Positions 9,193-18,625 of a DNA stretch of 64,000 bases are shown piece by piece. How positions within the stretch are numbered: position 1 is the first letter of the stretch; each line of letters opens with the position of its first letter. The stretch is from assembly GCF_047528295.1 (NCBI RefSeq), contig NZ_CP180001.1, forward strand, positions 2,232,001 to 2,296,000, written 5' to 3'. Below the pieces are notes generated by a model, which made no database searches, was not told where the DNA came from, and saw nothing but the letters and a program-made list of their open reading frames with translations. A program made the translations under genes and the position numbers. The DNA is from Peptacetobacter sp900550335 (GTDB lineage: Bacteria > Bacillota > Clostridia > Peptostreptococcales > Peptostreptococcaceae).

Positions 9193-10560
9193 TTATTTTG
9201 CTTTATTTACACTTAAATTTTTCTTATAGAAATTATAGAAACATATAGCCGTAGATGCTACAGCAAGTATATCCGCTATAGGTTCTGCTAATAATACAGC
9301 AAATAATTTATTTTCCATAAACATAGGAAGTATAAATATTAAAGGTATTAAAAGTATTATTTTTCTAAGCATTGCAAGTATTAAAGATATTTTTGCTTTA
9401 CCAAGTGCTAGGAATGTCTGCTGACAAGCTATCTGTATTCCAAATATAGACATACCAACAAAGTATATTCTCATAGCCCAAGTTGTAAATTCTATTAGTT
9501 GTGAATCTGAGTTAAATATTTTTACAAAGAATGCTGGGAATATTAAACAAGCAGATGTAGCAACTAATGTAAATGTTAAACAACTTATAAGACATAATTT
9601 AAAAGATTGTCTTACTCTATCAAAGTTTTTAGCACCATAATTATAAGATGTTATAGGCTGTGCACCCTGAGTTATTCCAAGTATTGGAAGTGTTATCATC
9701 TGCATTATACTACTCATAACTGTCATAGAAGTTACCGCAATATCTCCACCATACATCCGAAGTTTTGTATTTAAAGAAATTAAAACTAAACTTTCTGTAG
9801 ACTGCATTATAAATGGAGATACACCTAATGCCATCATTCCACCTACTATTTTAGGATTTATTCTAATATTTTTTAATTTTATTCTTAAAATAGTTTTTTT
9901 ACCTGCAAGGAATACAAGCACCCATATAGCTGATACACCTTGAGATATTATAGTTGCTAATGCTGCACCCTTTACACCCATATTAAGCCCAAATATTAAT
10001 ATTGGGTCTAATACTATATTAAGCACTGCACCTATTGCAACAGTTATCATACCTGTCTTTGCAAATCCCTGTGTTGTTATAAATGGATTTAATCCAAGAG
10101 CAATCATAACAAATATAGTACCTGCTAAATATATTCCTATATAGTCAACAGCATAAGATATAGTGTTATTACTTGCACCAAATAGCCATAATACAGGCTC
10201 TTTATAAACTTGGAATACTAATGTAATTATAATTGCTAAAAGAACTAATGCAGCAACTGCATTACCCATTATTTTTTCAGCACCATCATTATCTTTTTCT
10301 CCCATTTTTATAGCTGCTAGTGGGCCACCACCCATACCTATAAGAGCCGCAAATGCACTTATTAGAGTAATTATAGGGAATGAAAGTCCTACACCAGCCA
10401 TTGCAACTGCTCCATTTTCCATTCTTCCTATAAACATTCTATCTACTATATTGTAGAGAACATTTACAAGCTGAGCTACTATAGCAGGTGCCGCCAATTT
10501 AACTAATAATTTACCGACGCTACCCGTCTCTAATTCATTCTGATTATTTTCGTTTGCCAT
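9193..10560 (-). CDS. MATE family multidrug/cation exporter
   Basis: A 455-residue integral membrane protein with about 12 hydrophobic helices in two homologous halves, the MATE layout. Diagnostic segments are the start LVKLAAPAIVAQLVNVLYNIVDRMFIGR, GGGPLAAIKMGE after helix 2, and GAQPITSYNYGAKN at the start of the second half. These proteins export organic cations using Na+ or H+; the substrate cannot be predicted. AAGGAG precedes the ATG. It is monocistronic. A second, clearly different MATE gene lies at 15.4 kb. Confidence 0.9.
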   Translation of the reverse strand: MANENNQNELETGSVGKLLVKLAAPAIVAQLVNVLYNIVDRMFIGRMENGAVAMAGVGLSFPIITLISAFAALIGMGGGPLAAIKMGEKDNDGAEKIMGNAVAALVLLAIIITLVFQVYKEPVLWLFGASNNTISYAVDYIGIYLAGTIFVMIALGLNPFITTQGFAKTGMITVAIGAVLNIVLDPILIFGLNMGVKGAALATIISQGVSAIWVLVFLAGKKTILRIKLKNIRINPKIVGGMMALGVSPFIMQSTESLVLISLNTKLRMYGGDIAVTSMTVMSSIMQMITLPILGITQGAQPITSYNYGAKNFDRVRQSFKLCLISCLTFTLVATSACLIFPAFFVKIFNSDSQLIEFTTWAMRIYFVGMSIFGIQIACQQTFLALGKAKISLILAMLRKIILLIPLIFILPMFMENKLFAVLLAEPIADILAVASTAICFYNFYKKNLSVNKAK

Positions 10561-10689
10561 TTTTTTACTTTCTCCTTTTTATATAAGTTTCTTTTTTACG
10601 ATTTGTCGAATTTTTTATTTATTATATATTAAAATAATCCAATCTTTATGATACCATATTACAATTAAATATAAAAGTACGTTATTATT

Positions 10690-11772
10690 TTAGTCTATAT
10701 AATCAAATAATGTTATCTCTTTAAAAACTTTTTCTTCATTTTCTAAATTAGACACAGTTACACCAAATAATCTTATCATTTTTTTAGCATCTTCAATATG
10801 TGTCAATAATTCACCTGTATAAAATCTTATATCTTCATAATTTTTTATATAATCTGATACACTTAGACTTCGAGTTATAGTTTTAAAATCCTCAAATTTT
10901 ATTTTTAAAGTTATGGTTTTAGCTACTTTATTCTCTTTTGCCATTCTTTCTGCAACTTCTTCACACAATTCATCTAAAATTATAACTGTTTCTGCATCAT
11001 CTATATTTTTATTTTCCATGAGAGTTGTCTCTGCTCCAATAGACTTTCTTATCCTAGTAGGATTTACCGGTCTATTATCTATTCCTCTTGAATAGTTATA
11101 CAATTCCAATCCTCTATTTTTAAACATTTTTTCTAACTTATCAAGACTTGTATTTCTTAAATCATATCCTGTTTTTATTCCATTGTTTCTAAGTATTTTC
11201 TCTGTAACTTTTCCAACTCCAAAGAATTTTTTTACAGGAAGTCTATCCAAAAATTCTTGCACATTATCTTCTGTTATTACAGTCAATCCATTTGGTTTTT
11301 GATAGTCTGATGCCAATTTCGCAACAAATTTATTATATGATACACCCGCTGAAGCAGTAAGTCCCGTCTCCCTTTTTATATCTTCTTTTATTAATTTTGC
11401 TATTATTGTAGCACTTTTTATTTTTTTCTTATTTTCAGTTACATCCAAAAATGCCTCATCTAAAGAAAGTGGCTCTACTAAATCTGTATATCTATGAAAT
11501 ATATTTCGTATTTGATTCGATACTTCTTTATATACATAAAATCTAGGTCTTACAAATACTGCATAAGGACATCTTATATATGCTTCTTTACAAGACATCG
11601 CAGAGTGTATACCATATTTTCTAGCCTCGTACGAACAAGTTGATACTACACCTCTACCATTTGGAGAGCCTCCTACAACAAGTGGTTTTCCCCTTAAAGA
11701 AGGATTATCACGTTGTTCTATAGACGCATAAAAAGCATCCATATCTATATGAATAATTTTTCTTTTTTTCAT
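10690..11772 (-). CDS. dinB: DNA polymerase IV (Y-family translesion polymerase)
   Basis: A 360-residue Y-family polymerase. DMDAFYASIEQ (metal-binding Asp and steric region) opens the palm, and SLDEAFLDVTE carries the catalytic acidic pair. The helix-hairpin-helix region LPVKKFFGVGKVTEK and the little-finger domain (about 240-350) follow. No obvious beta-clamp peptide of QxxLxLF form ends the protein; the tail is EKVFKEITLFDYID, where ITLF may serve. It bypasses damaged template bases with low fidelity. The longer frame starts at a GTG inside the AAAGGTG ribosome site, so ATG 11772 is preferred. Confidence 0.93.
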   Translation of the reverse strand: MKKRKIIHIDMDAFYASIEQRDNPSLRGKPLVVGGSPNGRGVVSTCSYEARKYGIHSAMSCKEAYIRCPYAVFVRPRFYVYKEVSNQIRNIFHRYTDLVEPLSLDEAFLDVTENKKKIKSATIIAKLIKEDIKRETGLTASAGVSYNKFVAKLASDYQKPNGLTVITEDNVQEFLDRLPVKKFFGVGKVTEKILRNNGIKTGYDLRNTSLDKLEKMFKNRGLELYNYSRGIDNRPVNPTRIRKSIGAETTLMENKNIDDAETVIILDELCEEVAERMAKENKVAKTITLKIKFEDFKTITRSLSVSDYIKNYEDIRFYTGELLTHIEDAKKMIRLFGVTVSNLENEEKVFKEITLFDYID

Positions 11773-11876
11773 TATTATCACCTTTTAAATTAGTCTTCTA
11801 ATAAAATATAATACTAAATTTAAAACTATGATACAAGCAAATACAAAACAAACGTTCTATTTTTGATAAATATTTA

Positions 11877-11911
11877 CATAAAAAAACTGCTACAAAAATT
11901 CGTAGCAGTTT
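11877..11911 (-). terminator. Terminator of the DUF1846 gene
   Basis: AAACTGCTAC pairs with GTAGCAGTTT around an 8-base loop, followed on the minus strand by seven T in all. It is 24 bases past the stop. Confidence 0.88.
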
Positions 11912-11934
11912 GATATTTTTATTTAAGTTTTTAA

Positions 11935-13443
11935 TTATATATAATATAGATTCTGTGATGCGAATTCTGGATCGCAAGTTACATCTATACCGATTTTTTT
12001 AAGTGTCTGTTCATCATCTTTAGTCATCATTACTGTTGAGTGAGCCTGACATCCTTTTAATTCAGATATTTTTCCAAGAGCATAAGCTGCACTAGGATTA
12101 GTTACCGCACATATACTTAATGCTTCTAATACTTCCTGACAACTTAAAGAATTATTTTTGCTAGATAATATCTGAGATTTTAACTCTACTATTGGGTCAA
12201 GTATTGTTCTTGATATTAAGTGCATTTCATCAGGTATATTTCCTAAATATTTTATAGCATTTAATATTAATGCAGCAGATGCATTCATTAAATCAGAACC
12301 ACGTCCTGTAAGTATTGTTCCATCTTCTAACTCTATAGCCATTACCGGACACATATCGTTTTTATCTTCGCATTTTTCTTTTAATACACTACTGTATTCT
12401 CTAGCTGGATTTACAACCTTTCTATCTTCAGGTTTTAAATCTAGTTCTTCCATTATAAATTTCATTCTCTGTAATGCAGCTTTATCAACCTGTCCTTTTT
12501 TGTAGTCACAAGCTGTATTGAAGTATCTTCTTATTATTTCCTGTATAGATGCTTCTTTAACTACATCATCGTCTACTATTCCAAATCCAACTCTATTTAC
12601 GCCCATATCAGTTGGAGACTGGAACATAGATTCTTTTCCAGTTATTTTTTCTATTATCTTTTTAAGAACTGGGAATAATTCTAAATCTCTATTGTAGTTT
12701 ACTGCCATTTCACCGTATTTTTCAAGGTGGAATGAGTCTATCATATTAACATCCTTTAAATCAACAGTAGCTGCTTCATAAGCTATATTTAGAGGGTGTT
12801 TTAGTGGTACATTCCAAACAGGGAATGTTTCAAATTTTGAATATCCAACTTCATTTCCTCTTTTATTTTCATGATATAACTGACTTAAACAAGTTCCTAA
12901 TTTACCACTGTTTGGTCCTGGAGCAGTCATAACTACTATAGGTTTTGTAGTTTCTATATATGGGTTAGCTCCAAATCCTTCTTCACTTACTATTGTGTCT
13001 ACATCAGAAGGGTATCCCTTTGTAGGTGCATGTTTATATACTTTTATTCCTCTTTTTTCTAACTTATTTATAAATACTGTAGTAGCAGGCTGTCCTTCAT
13101 ATCTAGTTATTACTACACTGTTTACATCTAGGTCGTAAGATCTTAAATCATCTATTAATCTAAGAACCTCCATATCGTAAGTTGTACCGAAATCTCCTCT
13201 TACTTTATTTCTTTCTATGTCTCCTGCGTATACACATATAACTACTTCTACTGAATCTTTCATATAGCTTAAAACTTTTATTTTAGCATTTTCGTCAAAT
13301 CCTGGAAGAACTCTCTTAGCATGTAAATCTGCTATTAATTTTCCTCCAAATTCAAGATATAATTTATCAAAATTATTTACTCTTTCTAATATATATTTAG
13401 ATTGTTCCTTTAAGTATTTCTCATGATCAAATCCAATTTTCAT
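11935..13443 (-). CDS. DUF1846 (UPF0371) family protein
   Basis: 502 residues covering the whole DUF1846 family, recognised by MKIGFDHEKYLKEQSKYILERV at the start, VITRYEGQP, MTAPGPNSGKLGTCLSQLYH in the first half (a nucleotide-binding-like loop), and FQSPTDMGVNRVGFGI. The fold is reported as a P-loop-like enzyme domain in structural genomics, but the function is unknown. The start is ATG 13443, 6 nt after AGAGGTG; the upstream GTG is part of that site. A consensus promoter at 13505-13533 and a strong terminator make it a single-gene unit. Confidence 0.88.
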   Translation of the reverse strand: MKIGFDHEKYLKEQSKYILERVNNFDKLYLEFGGKLIADLHAKRVLPGFDENAKIKVLSYMKDSVEVVICVYAGDIERNKVRGDFGTTYDMEVLRLIDDLRSYDLDVNSVVITRYEGQPATTVFINKLEKRGIKVYKHAPTKGYPSDVDTIVSEEGFGANPYIETTKPIVVMTAPGPNSGKLGTCLSQLYHENKRGNEVGYSKFETFPVWNVPLKHPLNIAYEAATVDLKDVNMIDSFHLEKYGEMAVNYNRDLELFPVLKKIIEKITGKESMFQSPTDMGVNRVGFGIVDDDVVKEASIQEIIRRYFNTACDYKKGQVDKAALQRMKFIMEELDLKPEDRKVVNPAREYSSVLKEKCEDKNDMCPVMAIELEDGTILTGRGSDLMNASAALILNAIKYLGNIPDEMHLISRTILDPIVELKSQILSSKNNSLSCQEVLEALSICAVTNPSAAYALGKISELKGCQAHSTVMMTKDDEQTLKKIGIDVTCDPEFASQNLYYI

Positions 13444-13504
13444 ATAAAGCACCTCTCATTCTTTCACCAAATATTTTGTTCGTACATTTTCCATTCAAGT
13501 TTAT

Positions 13505-13533
13505 ATTATACAATTTAAAAATTTACATTTCAA
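13505..13533 (-). promoter_or_regulatory. Sigma-A type promoter of the DUF1846 gene
   Basis: On the minus strand TTGAAA, a 17-base spacer and TATAAT. The -10 lies about 60 bases before the ATG. The 341-base gap 13444-13784 otherwise holds only the hydrogenase terminator. Confidence 0.8.
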
Positions 13534-13727
13534 CATACATTTATTATTTCCCTGAGCTTTCATTAAATATATCTACATATATTATAGTTATTAAATTTTG
13601 AGATTGTTTTCTCACTTAAAATTTTATACCCTATTTAATCATTTTTTTAATAATTAAATTTGATTTTTTTGTGAATCATGTTAAAAAATTATTTCCCAGA
13701 AAATATTTTTATTAAAAATAAAAAAAG

Positions 13728-13756
13728 ATGCGAAATTAATCACATCTCCTTTTATA
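13728..13756 (-). terminator. Terminator of the hydrogenase gene
   Basis: GATGTG pairs with CGCATC (one G-T pair) and is followed by seven T on the minus strand, about 30 bases past the stop. Confidence 0.7.
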
Positions 13757-13784
13757 AATTAATCTTTTTAATTTTATATTTTAT

Positions 13785-15290
13785 TTATAAATTTCTTTCT
13801 AAGTCTATCTCTTCATATTCTGTTAATGCTTCATTAGATAGTACAGTTTTTATACTAGACTGTGCATTCTTTTTATCAAATGCTGGTTTTGCTTTTGGAA
13901 GAGATATAAATTTACCTGCACCATTTATACATCCACCTTCACACATCATACCTTCTATGAAGTTTCCTCCAGCTTTATTGACTTTAGAAAGTGTTAATAC
14001 CTTCTTAGCTTCTTTTCCTCCAGATACTTTAACTGGTCTAAAATCTACATCCACACCTTTATCTGCTATGTAATTTTCTATAGCTTTTGTTAGACCACCT
14101 GCTGCACCAAATCCTCTACCGAATATAGATGCACTATCTGTATCTTCATTCTGACATTTTGCTAATTCTATACCAAAACCTTCAAATAAAGCCATTAATT
14201 CTTCAAATGTAAGTACATAATCAATTGCTCCAGCCACATCTTTTCTAAAAGCTTCTTTTTTCTTAGCTGTACATGGTCCTATAAATACTACTACTGAATC
14301 TGGATCCATATTTTTTATGTATCTTCCTGTAGCAATCATCGGTGATACAGTATGAGATATTTTATCATCCATATCTGGGAACATTATATCTATATATGAT
14401 ACAAATCCTGGACAACATGAGTTTGTCATTATATTCGCGCCATCTTCCATTCTTTCAACAAATTCATTTGCTTCATGAACTGTAACGGCATCTGCTCCAC
14501 AAGCTGCTTCGTACATATCTTTAAACCCTAATGATTTTATTGCATTTTTAATCTGACCATAAGTTATTATAGCAGGAACCTGACCTGTTATAGCAGGAGC
14601 AACAACTGCATATATATTTTTTTCTTTCTTTTCTAATAATCTAGCAACTGGTGCTATAAGACTTCTATCTGATATAGCTCCAAATGGACATGCAGACATA
14701 CACGCACCACAGTTTACACATTTTTCCTCGTGTATTGTTGCCTTTGATGTTTCTTTATTTATATCAAGAGCTCCTGTAGGACATACTGACTTACAAGGTC
14801 TAACCATTTCTGATATAGCATCATACTGACATGCCTTTTTACAAGCACCACAAGATTTACATTTATCCTGGTCTATATAAGCTCTACCATTTATATATGA
14901 TATAGCTCCAAATTTACAAGCTTCTTTACATCTATGAGCTAAACAACCTCTACATAAATCAGTTACTGTAAAGTCATTTATAGGGCAGCTATCACAAGCT
15001 GCTTCTAGTACATATATTATCTGTTCTCCACCTTTTATGTTTATTTTTTCTGTATCTACTTTTTTATTTTCGCCATTTGGATCTAGGTCTAGCGCGATTC
15101 TAGCTCTTTCAGCTACAACTTCTCTTTCCTTGTATACACAACATCTATATCTAGCTTTATCGCCTTTTATTATTTTATTCGGAATTTTATCTAGTTCCTT
15201 TTTTGTTATGTTGTTCTCTCTTGCTAGTTTTACTACTTCTACTAATACTTCATGTTTAAGCTTTTTTAATTGAGTTTCAAATTGAAGCAC
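13785..15290 (-). CDS. [FeFe]-hydrogenase, group-B-like, with dicluster ferredoxin domain
   Basis: A 501-residue hydrogenase. The N-terminal 120 residues carry extra cysteines (RCCVYKE; AACDSCPIN; DLCRGCLAHRC) found in this subgroup. Residues 135-210 hold [4Fe-4S] ferredoxin motifs (CKSCGACKKAC, CVNCGACMSAC). The H-cluster domain has L1 SCCPGF (Cys292/293), L2 GPCTAKKKE (Cys340) and L3 EGMMCEGGC (Cys450/454). The residues before the usual MPC and EVMAC motifs differ from group A enzymes, which is why I place it in group B. It would oxidise or produce H2, with ferredoxin as partner, in the cytoplasm. It starts with GTG, 6 nt after GGGGTGG. No maturation genes are nearby. Confidence 0.87.
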   Translation of the reverse strand: MLQFETQLKKLKHEVLVEVVKLARENNITKKELDKIPNKIIKGDKARYRCCVYKEREVVAERARIALDLDPNGENKKVDTEKINIKGGEQIIYVLEAACDSCPINDFTVTDLCRGCLAHRCKEACKFGAISYINGRAYIDQDKCKSCGACKKACQYDAISEMVRPCKSVCPTGALDINKETSKATIHEEKCVNCGACMSACPFGAISDRSLIAPVARLLEKKEKNIYAVVAPAITGQVPAIITYGQIKNAIKSLGFKDMYEAACGADAVTVHEANEFVERMEDGANIMTNSCCPGFVSYIDIMFPDMDDKISHTVSPMIATGRYIKNMDPDSVVVFIGPCTAKKKEAFRKDVAGAIDYVLTFEELMALFEGFGIELAKCQNEDTDSASIFGRGFGAAGGLTKAIENYIADKGVDVDFRPVKVSGGKEAKKVLTLSKVNKAGGNFIEGMMCEGGCINGAGKFISLPKAKPAFDKKNAQSSIKTVLSNEALTEYEEIDLERNL

Positions 15291-15444
15291 TAATATCCAC
15301 CCCTTTTTTTACTTTATTTTCACAACTTAGAATTTTATTATATCACAATAGATATATAATTGTCATTTTTTTATCAAATTTCGGATATTTTTAACATTTA
15401 TTTTAATATTTCAAAACTAGCCTTTTCTTAATTTTTTATAAACT

Positions 15445-16779
15445 TTATATAGTTTTCATACCGGTATATCTATCTTTATTTTTTATAGCTAAGTCAGTTT
15501 TATATGATATATTTACTGTAAATCCAATAAATAGCATTACTATACCTTCTGCAACTAACTGACTGGCCCAGATTCCATTCACCCCAAATTTACTAGCAAA
15601 TACAAATAAAACTATCGGTAATATAACAACTGATCTTAAAAGTCCCATTATATTTGAGTATATTGTTTTCTCTATCGCTTGATAATAAATTGTCCTAGTT
15701 AAGTTAACTCCCAAGAATATATATGCTGCATTTGTTAGATTAAGTCCTACTACAGCCATATCTATTACTTCAGGAGAACTAGAGAATATTCCTGCTATAA
15801 ATCTACCACAACCTGCATAAGCCAATGTTATAACCGCAGATACAAATATACACATTTTTATAGTCATATTATAGAAAGTAAGCATATTTTCTTTGTTTTC
15901 TGTACCAAAGTTATAGCTTATTAAAGGCTGAGCTCCCATTGTTATTCCTAAAACTATATTGTATATATTTGATGTAGCATAATTTATTATTGCATATGCT
16001 GCTATTCCACTTTCCCCAACAGTATTTGAAAGTGCAATATTGTGGAAGAATATTATCACAGAAAATGCTGCTTCTGCTAAGAAAGATGGGAATCCTATTT
16101 TCATAGCTTCCACAAAAGCTGATATACCTATATTTGTCTTACCAAAAGATAACTGACCTCTTTTAAATATAAAGTGAGGCAACATCATCATAATAGCAAT
16201 ACTATTTCCTATACCTGTTGCAACAGCTGCACTCTTAACTCCTTGCTGTAATACAAATATAAATATATAATTTAATATAATATTTATCACTGTAGCTGCC
16301 ATACTTGCAAACATAGCCAGTTTTGGAGCATTATCATTTCTTAAAAAGCTCCCAAATACAACCATAAGTACACTAGATATACAGAATATAGAATAGTATC
16401 TTAAATACTCAGCAGCTATAGGAACTAATCTCCCCTTTGCTCCAAGTAATATAACTATTGTTTCTGAAAATCCAACACATACTATACTTATAATTAAGCT
16501 CATTACAATTAATGATTTTATAACCTGTCTAAAAATATTAACAGCTTTCTCAGAATTACCTTCTCCAAAATTCTTAGATACTAGAGATCCTCCCCCAACA
16601 GCTGCCATATTAGATATACCTATAAAAATCATTATAACTGGTATAACTATATTTACTCCTGCTATAGCATCATCCCCTACACCTATTCCTAAAAACATAC
16701 CATCAAGAACCGTATTAAAAGATGCTACAAACATAGCTAATGCAGACGGAACTGTAAGCGATAAAAATTTTTTCTTCAT
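15445..16779 (-). CDS. MATE family exporter, second copy
   Basis: A 444-residue MATE transporter, unlike the one at 9.2 kb in detail but with the same two-half layout of 12 helices: LTVPSALAMFVASFNTVLDGMFLG at the start, GGGSLVSKNFGEGN, and GAQPLISYNFGTEN in the second half. The start ATG 16779 has GGAGGAGAG immediately upstream; the longer frame adds 17 residues with no family similarity. A strong terminator separates it from the upstream SPFH/NfeD unit. The substrate is unknown. Confidence 0.9.
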   Translation of the reverse strand: MKKKFLSLTVPSALAMFVASFNTVLDGMFLGIGVGDDAIAGVNIVIPVIMIFIGISNMAAVGGGSLVSKNFGEGNSEKAVNIFRQVIKSLIVMSLIISIVCVGFSETIVILLGAKGRLVPIAAEYLRYYSIFCISSVLMVVFGSFLRNDNAPKLAMFASMAATVINIILNYIFIFVLQQGVKSAAVATGIGNSIAIMMMLPHFIFKRGQLSFGKTNIGISAFVEAMKIGFPSFLAEAAFSVIIFFHNIALSNTVGESGIAAYAIINYATSNIYNIVLGITMGAQPLISYNFGTENKENMLTFYNMTIKMCIFVSAVITLAYAGCGRFIAGIFSSSPEVIDMAVVGLNLTNAAYIFLGVNLTRTIYYQAIEKTIYSNIMGLLRSVVILPIVLFVFASKFGVNGIWASQLVAEGIVMLFIGFTVNISYKTDLAIKNKDRYTGMKTI

Positions 16780-16865
16780 TTCTCTCCTCCATAATATAAA
16801 CCTTTTTATAACATGCACATATCCCTCCAACTTATTCCAAAAACAATCTATGCATCTTCTTTACA

Positions 16866-16900
16866 AAAGAAAAAGAATACCCGAAACGGATATTCTTTTC
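16866..16900 (-). terminator. Terminator after the NfeD/SPFH unit
   Basis: AAGAATA pairs with TATTCTT, with an inner TCCG/CGGG part, and T-rich sequence follows on the minus strand. Confidence 0.85.
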
Positions 16901-16961
16901 CTCGCCTTGTATTATATACCATTTTTATTTTTTAATCTACAATAAAATCAAAAATCTCATA

Positions 16962-17963
16962 CTATTTTTCTTTTGCATCTTCCATTACTTCTTTTATACC
17001 TTTAAAAGTACCTAATAGATTAACCGCATCTGATGGAAGTACAAGTTTAGCTGATTCACTCTGACCTAATTTTTCTAAAGCTTCCATAGATTTTAATGCA
17101 AGCATATTATCGTCTATTTCTGCTTCTTTCATTGCTTTAAATACTAAAGCTAAACCTTCTGCTGTAGCTTCCTGACTTCTTCTTATCATTTCTGCTTCTC
17201 CAGTTGCTCTAGCTATTGCAGTTTCTCTTATTGCTTCTGCTTCCCCTTCTGCTACTAAGATTGCAGACTGTTTCTTACCTTCTGCTTCTCTTATCATAGC
17301 TTCTTTCTTAGCTTCTGCTCTAAGTATAGCTGACTGTTTTTCTCCTTCTGCCTGAAGTATAGATGCTGATTTATTACCTTCTGCCTGAAGAATTGCTTCT
17401 CTTCTTTCACGTTCGGCTCTCATCTGTTTTTCCATTGCAACCTGAATATCGTGAGGAGGCATTATATTTTTAAGTTCAACTCTGTTTACTTTGATACCCC
17501 ATTTATCTGTAGCTTCATCAAGTATAGTTCTCATCTTTGCATTGATTATATCTCTTGAAGTAAGTGTTTCATCAAGGTCTAATTCCCCAATTATATTTCT
17601 TAAAGTCGTAGCTGTTAAGTTTTCTATAGCTGATATAGGATTAGCTATTTCAAATACATACTTAACAGGATCTGTTACCTTATAGTACACTACTGTATCT
17701 ATCTGCATAGTAACATTGTCTTTTGTGATAACCGGCTGTGGTGGGAAATCTACAACTAATTCTCTAAGGTCTATAATGTACGCCATTTTATCTATAAATG
17801 GTACTAAGAAATGCACGCCTGTTTTAGCTTCTTTATGGAACTTACCTAGTCTCATAACTATACCCATTCTAGATTGTTTAATTACTTTAACACAAGATAA
17901 AGCTATAAACACAACAAATAAAATTAACACTAAATTTATTATCGTTTTTACTACTCCTGCCAT
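16962..17963 (-). CDS. SPFH/Band 7 membrane protein (QmcA/stomatin-like)
   Basis: 333 residues. An N-terminal membrane helix (about 5-25) is followed by an SPFH domain (VKQSRMGIVMRLGKFHKEAKTGVHFLVPFID) and then a long Ala/Glu/Arg/Lys coiled coil (about 180-260) with repeated EGxKQSAILxAE units. Such proteins oligomerise into ring-like scaffolds at membrane microdomains. The gene lies 57 bases after an nfeD gene, the classic SPFH/NfeD partnership. The start is set at ATG 17963, 7 nt after GGAGG. Confidence 0.9.
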   Translation of the reverse strand: MAGVVKTIINLVLILFVVFIALSCVKVIKQSRMGIVMRLGKFHKEAKTGVHFLVPFIDKMAYIIDLRELVVDFPPQPVITKDNVTMQIDTVVYYKVTDPVKYVFEIANPISAIENLTATTLRNIIGELDLDETLTSRDIINAKMRTILDEATDKWGIKVNRVELKNIMPPHDIQVAMEKQMRAERERREAILQAEGNKSASILQAEGEKQSAILRAEAKKEAMIREAEGKKQSAILVAEGEAEAIRETAIARATGEAEMIRRSQEATAEGLALVFKAMKEAEIDDNMLALKSMEALEKLGQSESAKLVLPSDAVNLLGTFKGIKEVMEDAKEK

Positions 17964-18020
17964 AATGATACCTCCATTCAAATCTATTCCTTATATATAT
18001 TTTATTTTTATTAGTTGAAT

Positions 18021-18455
18021 TTATTTGGTTACAACTAATTTAACCCCATCTATTCTTACTACTTTAACTTTTTCTCCTTTTTTATATGTTTCATCCTTTT
18101 CAGATACAGCAGTCCATTTTTCTCCTTCTAAATTGACTATTCCATAGACTACATTTGAAACATCCTTTTCTACAATGGCATATTTTCCAATTAATGCATC
18201 TATATTTGTATTAGATACATAGCTTTCATCTTTTTTTACTATAACCTTTGTAGCTATGAAAAGCATTATACTTGAACTGACACCAAATATTAGTACTTGC
18301 ATAGGGATACTTTCAACATAGGTTGTTAAAAACATTGTAGCTAAGGCTCCAAAGCTAAACCAAATTAAAGTAAGACCAGCTGTAAACATTTCGCCTATTC
18401 CGAATATAACAGCTACTGCCAACCAAACTAATTTTATATTTATTCCTAAAAGCAT
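18021..18455 (-). CDS. NfeD family membrane protein (short form)
   Basis: 144 residues: three or four hydrophobic helices in the first 75 residues, then a C-terminal OB-fold domain (IGKYAIVEKDVSNVVYGIVNLEGEKWTAVSE), the short NfeD form without the ClpP-like protease domain. It partners the SPFH protein encoded downstream and probably anchors or regulates that scaffold. AAAGGAGGGA precedes ATG 18455. Confidence 0.88.
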   Translation of the reverse strand: MLLGINIKLVWLAVAVIFGIGEMFTAGLTLIWFSFGALATMFLTTYVESIPMQVLIFGVSSSIMLFIATKVIVKKDESYVSNTNIDALIGKYAIVEKDVSNVVYGIVNLEGEKWTAVSEKDETYKKGEKVKVVRIDGVKLVVTK

Positions 18456-18625
18456 ATACACTCCCTCCTTTCAAGTATTCTACTTTTTAAATTTATTTTC
18501 TCTTTTTCTTTTTTTTATTATATTACATATTTTCTTTTCAATGATTACAAAAAAGTATCAAATTTTTCTAACTTTAACCAATTTTTTAAATTTTGTAATT
18601 TTATATTCATTATTTACAATATTTT

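Noticed and set aside
13444..13452. Upstream GTG starts (here and at 3567, 11781, 20137, 22639, 31290)
   Set aside because: In each case the GTG is part of the GGTG or GGAGTG ribosome binding site, and an ATG follows at normal spacing, so the shorter protein was chosen.
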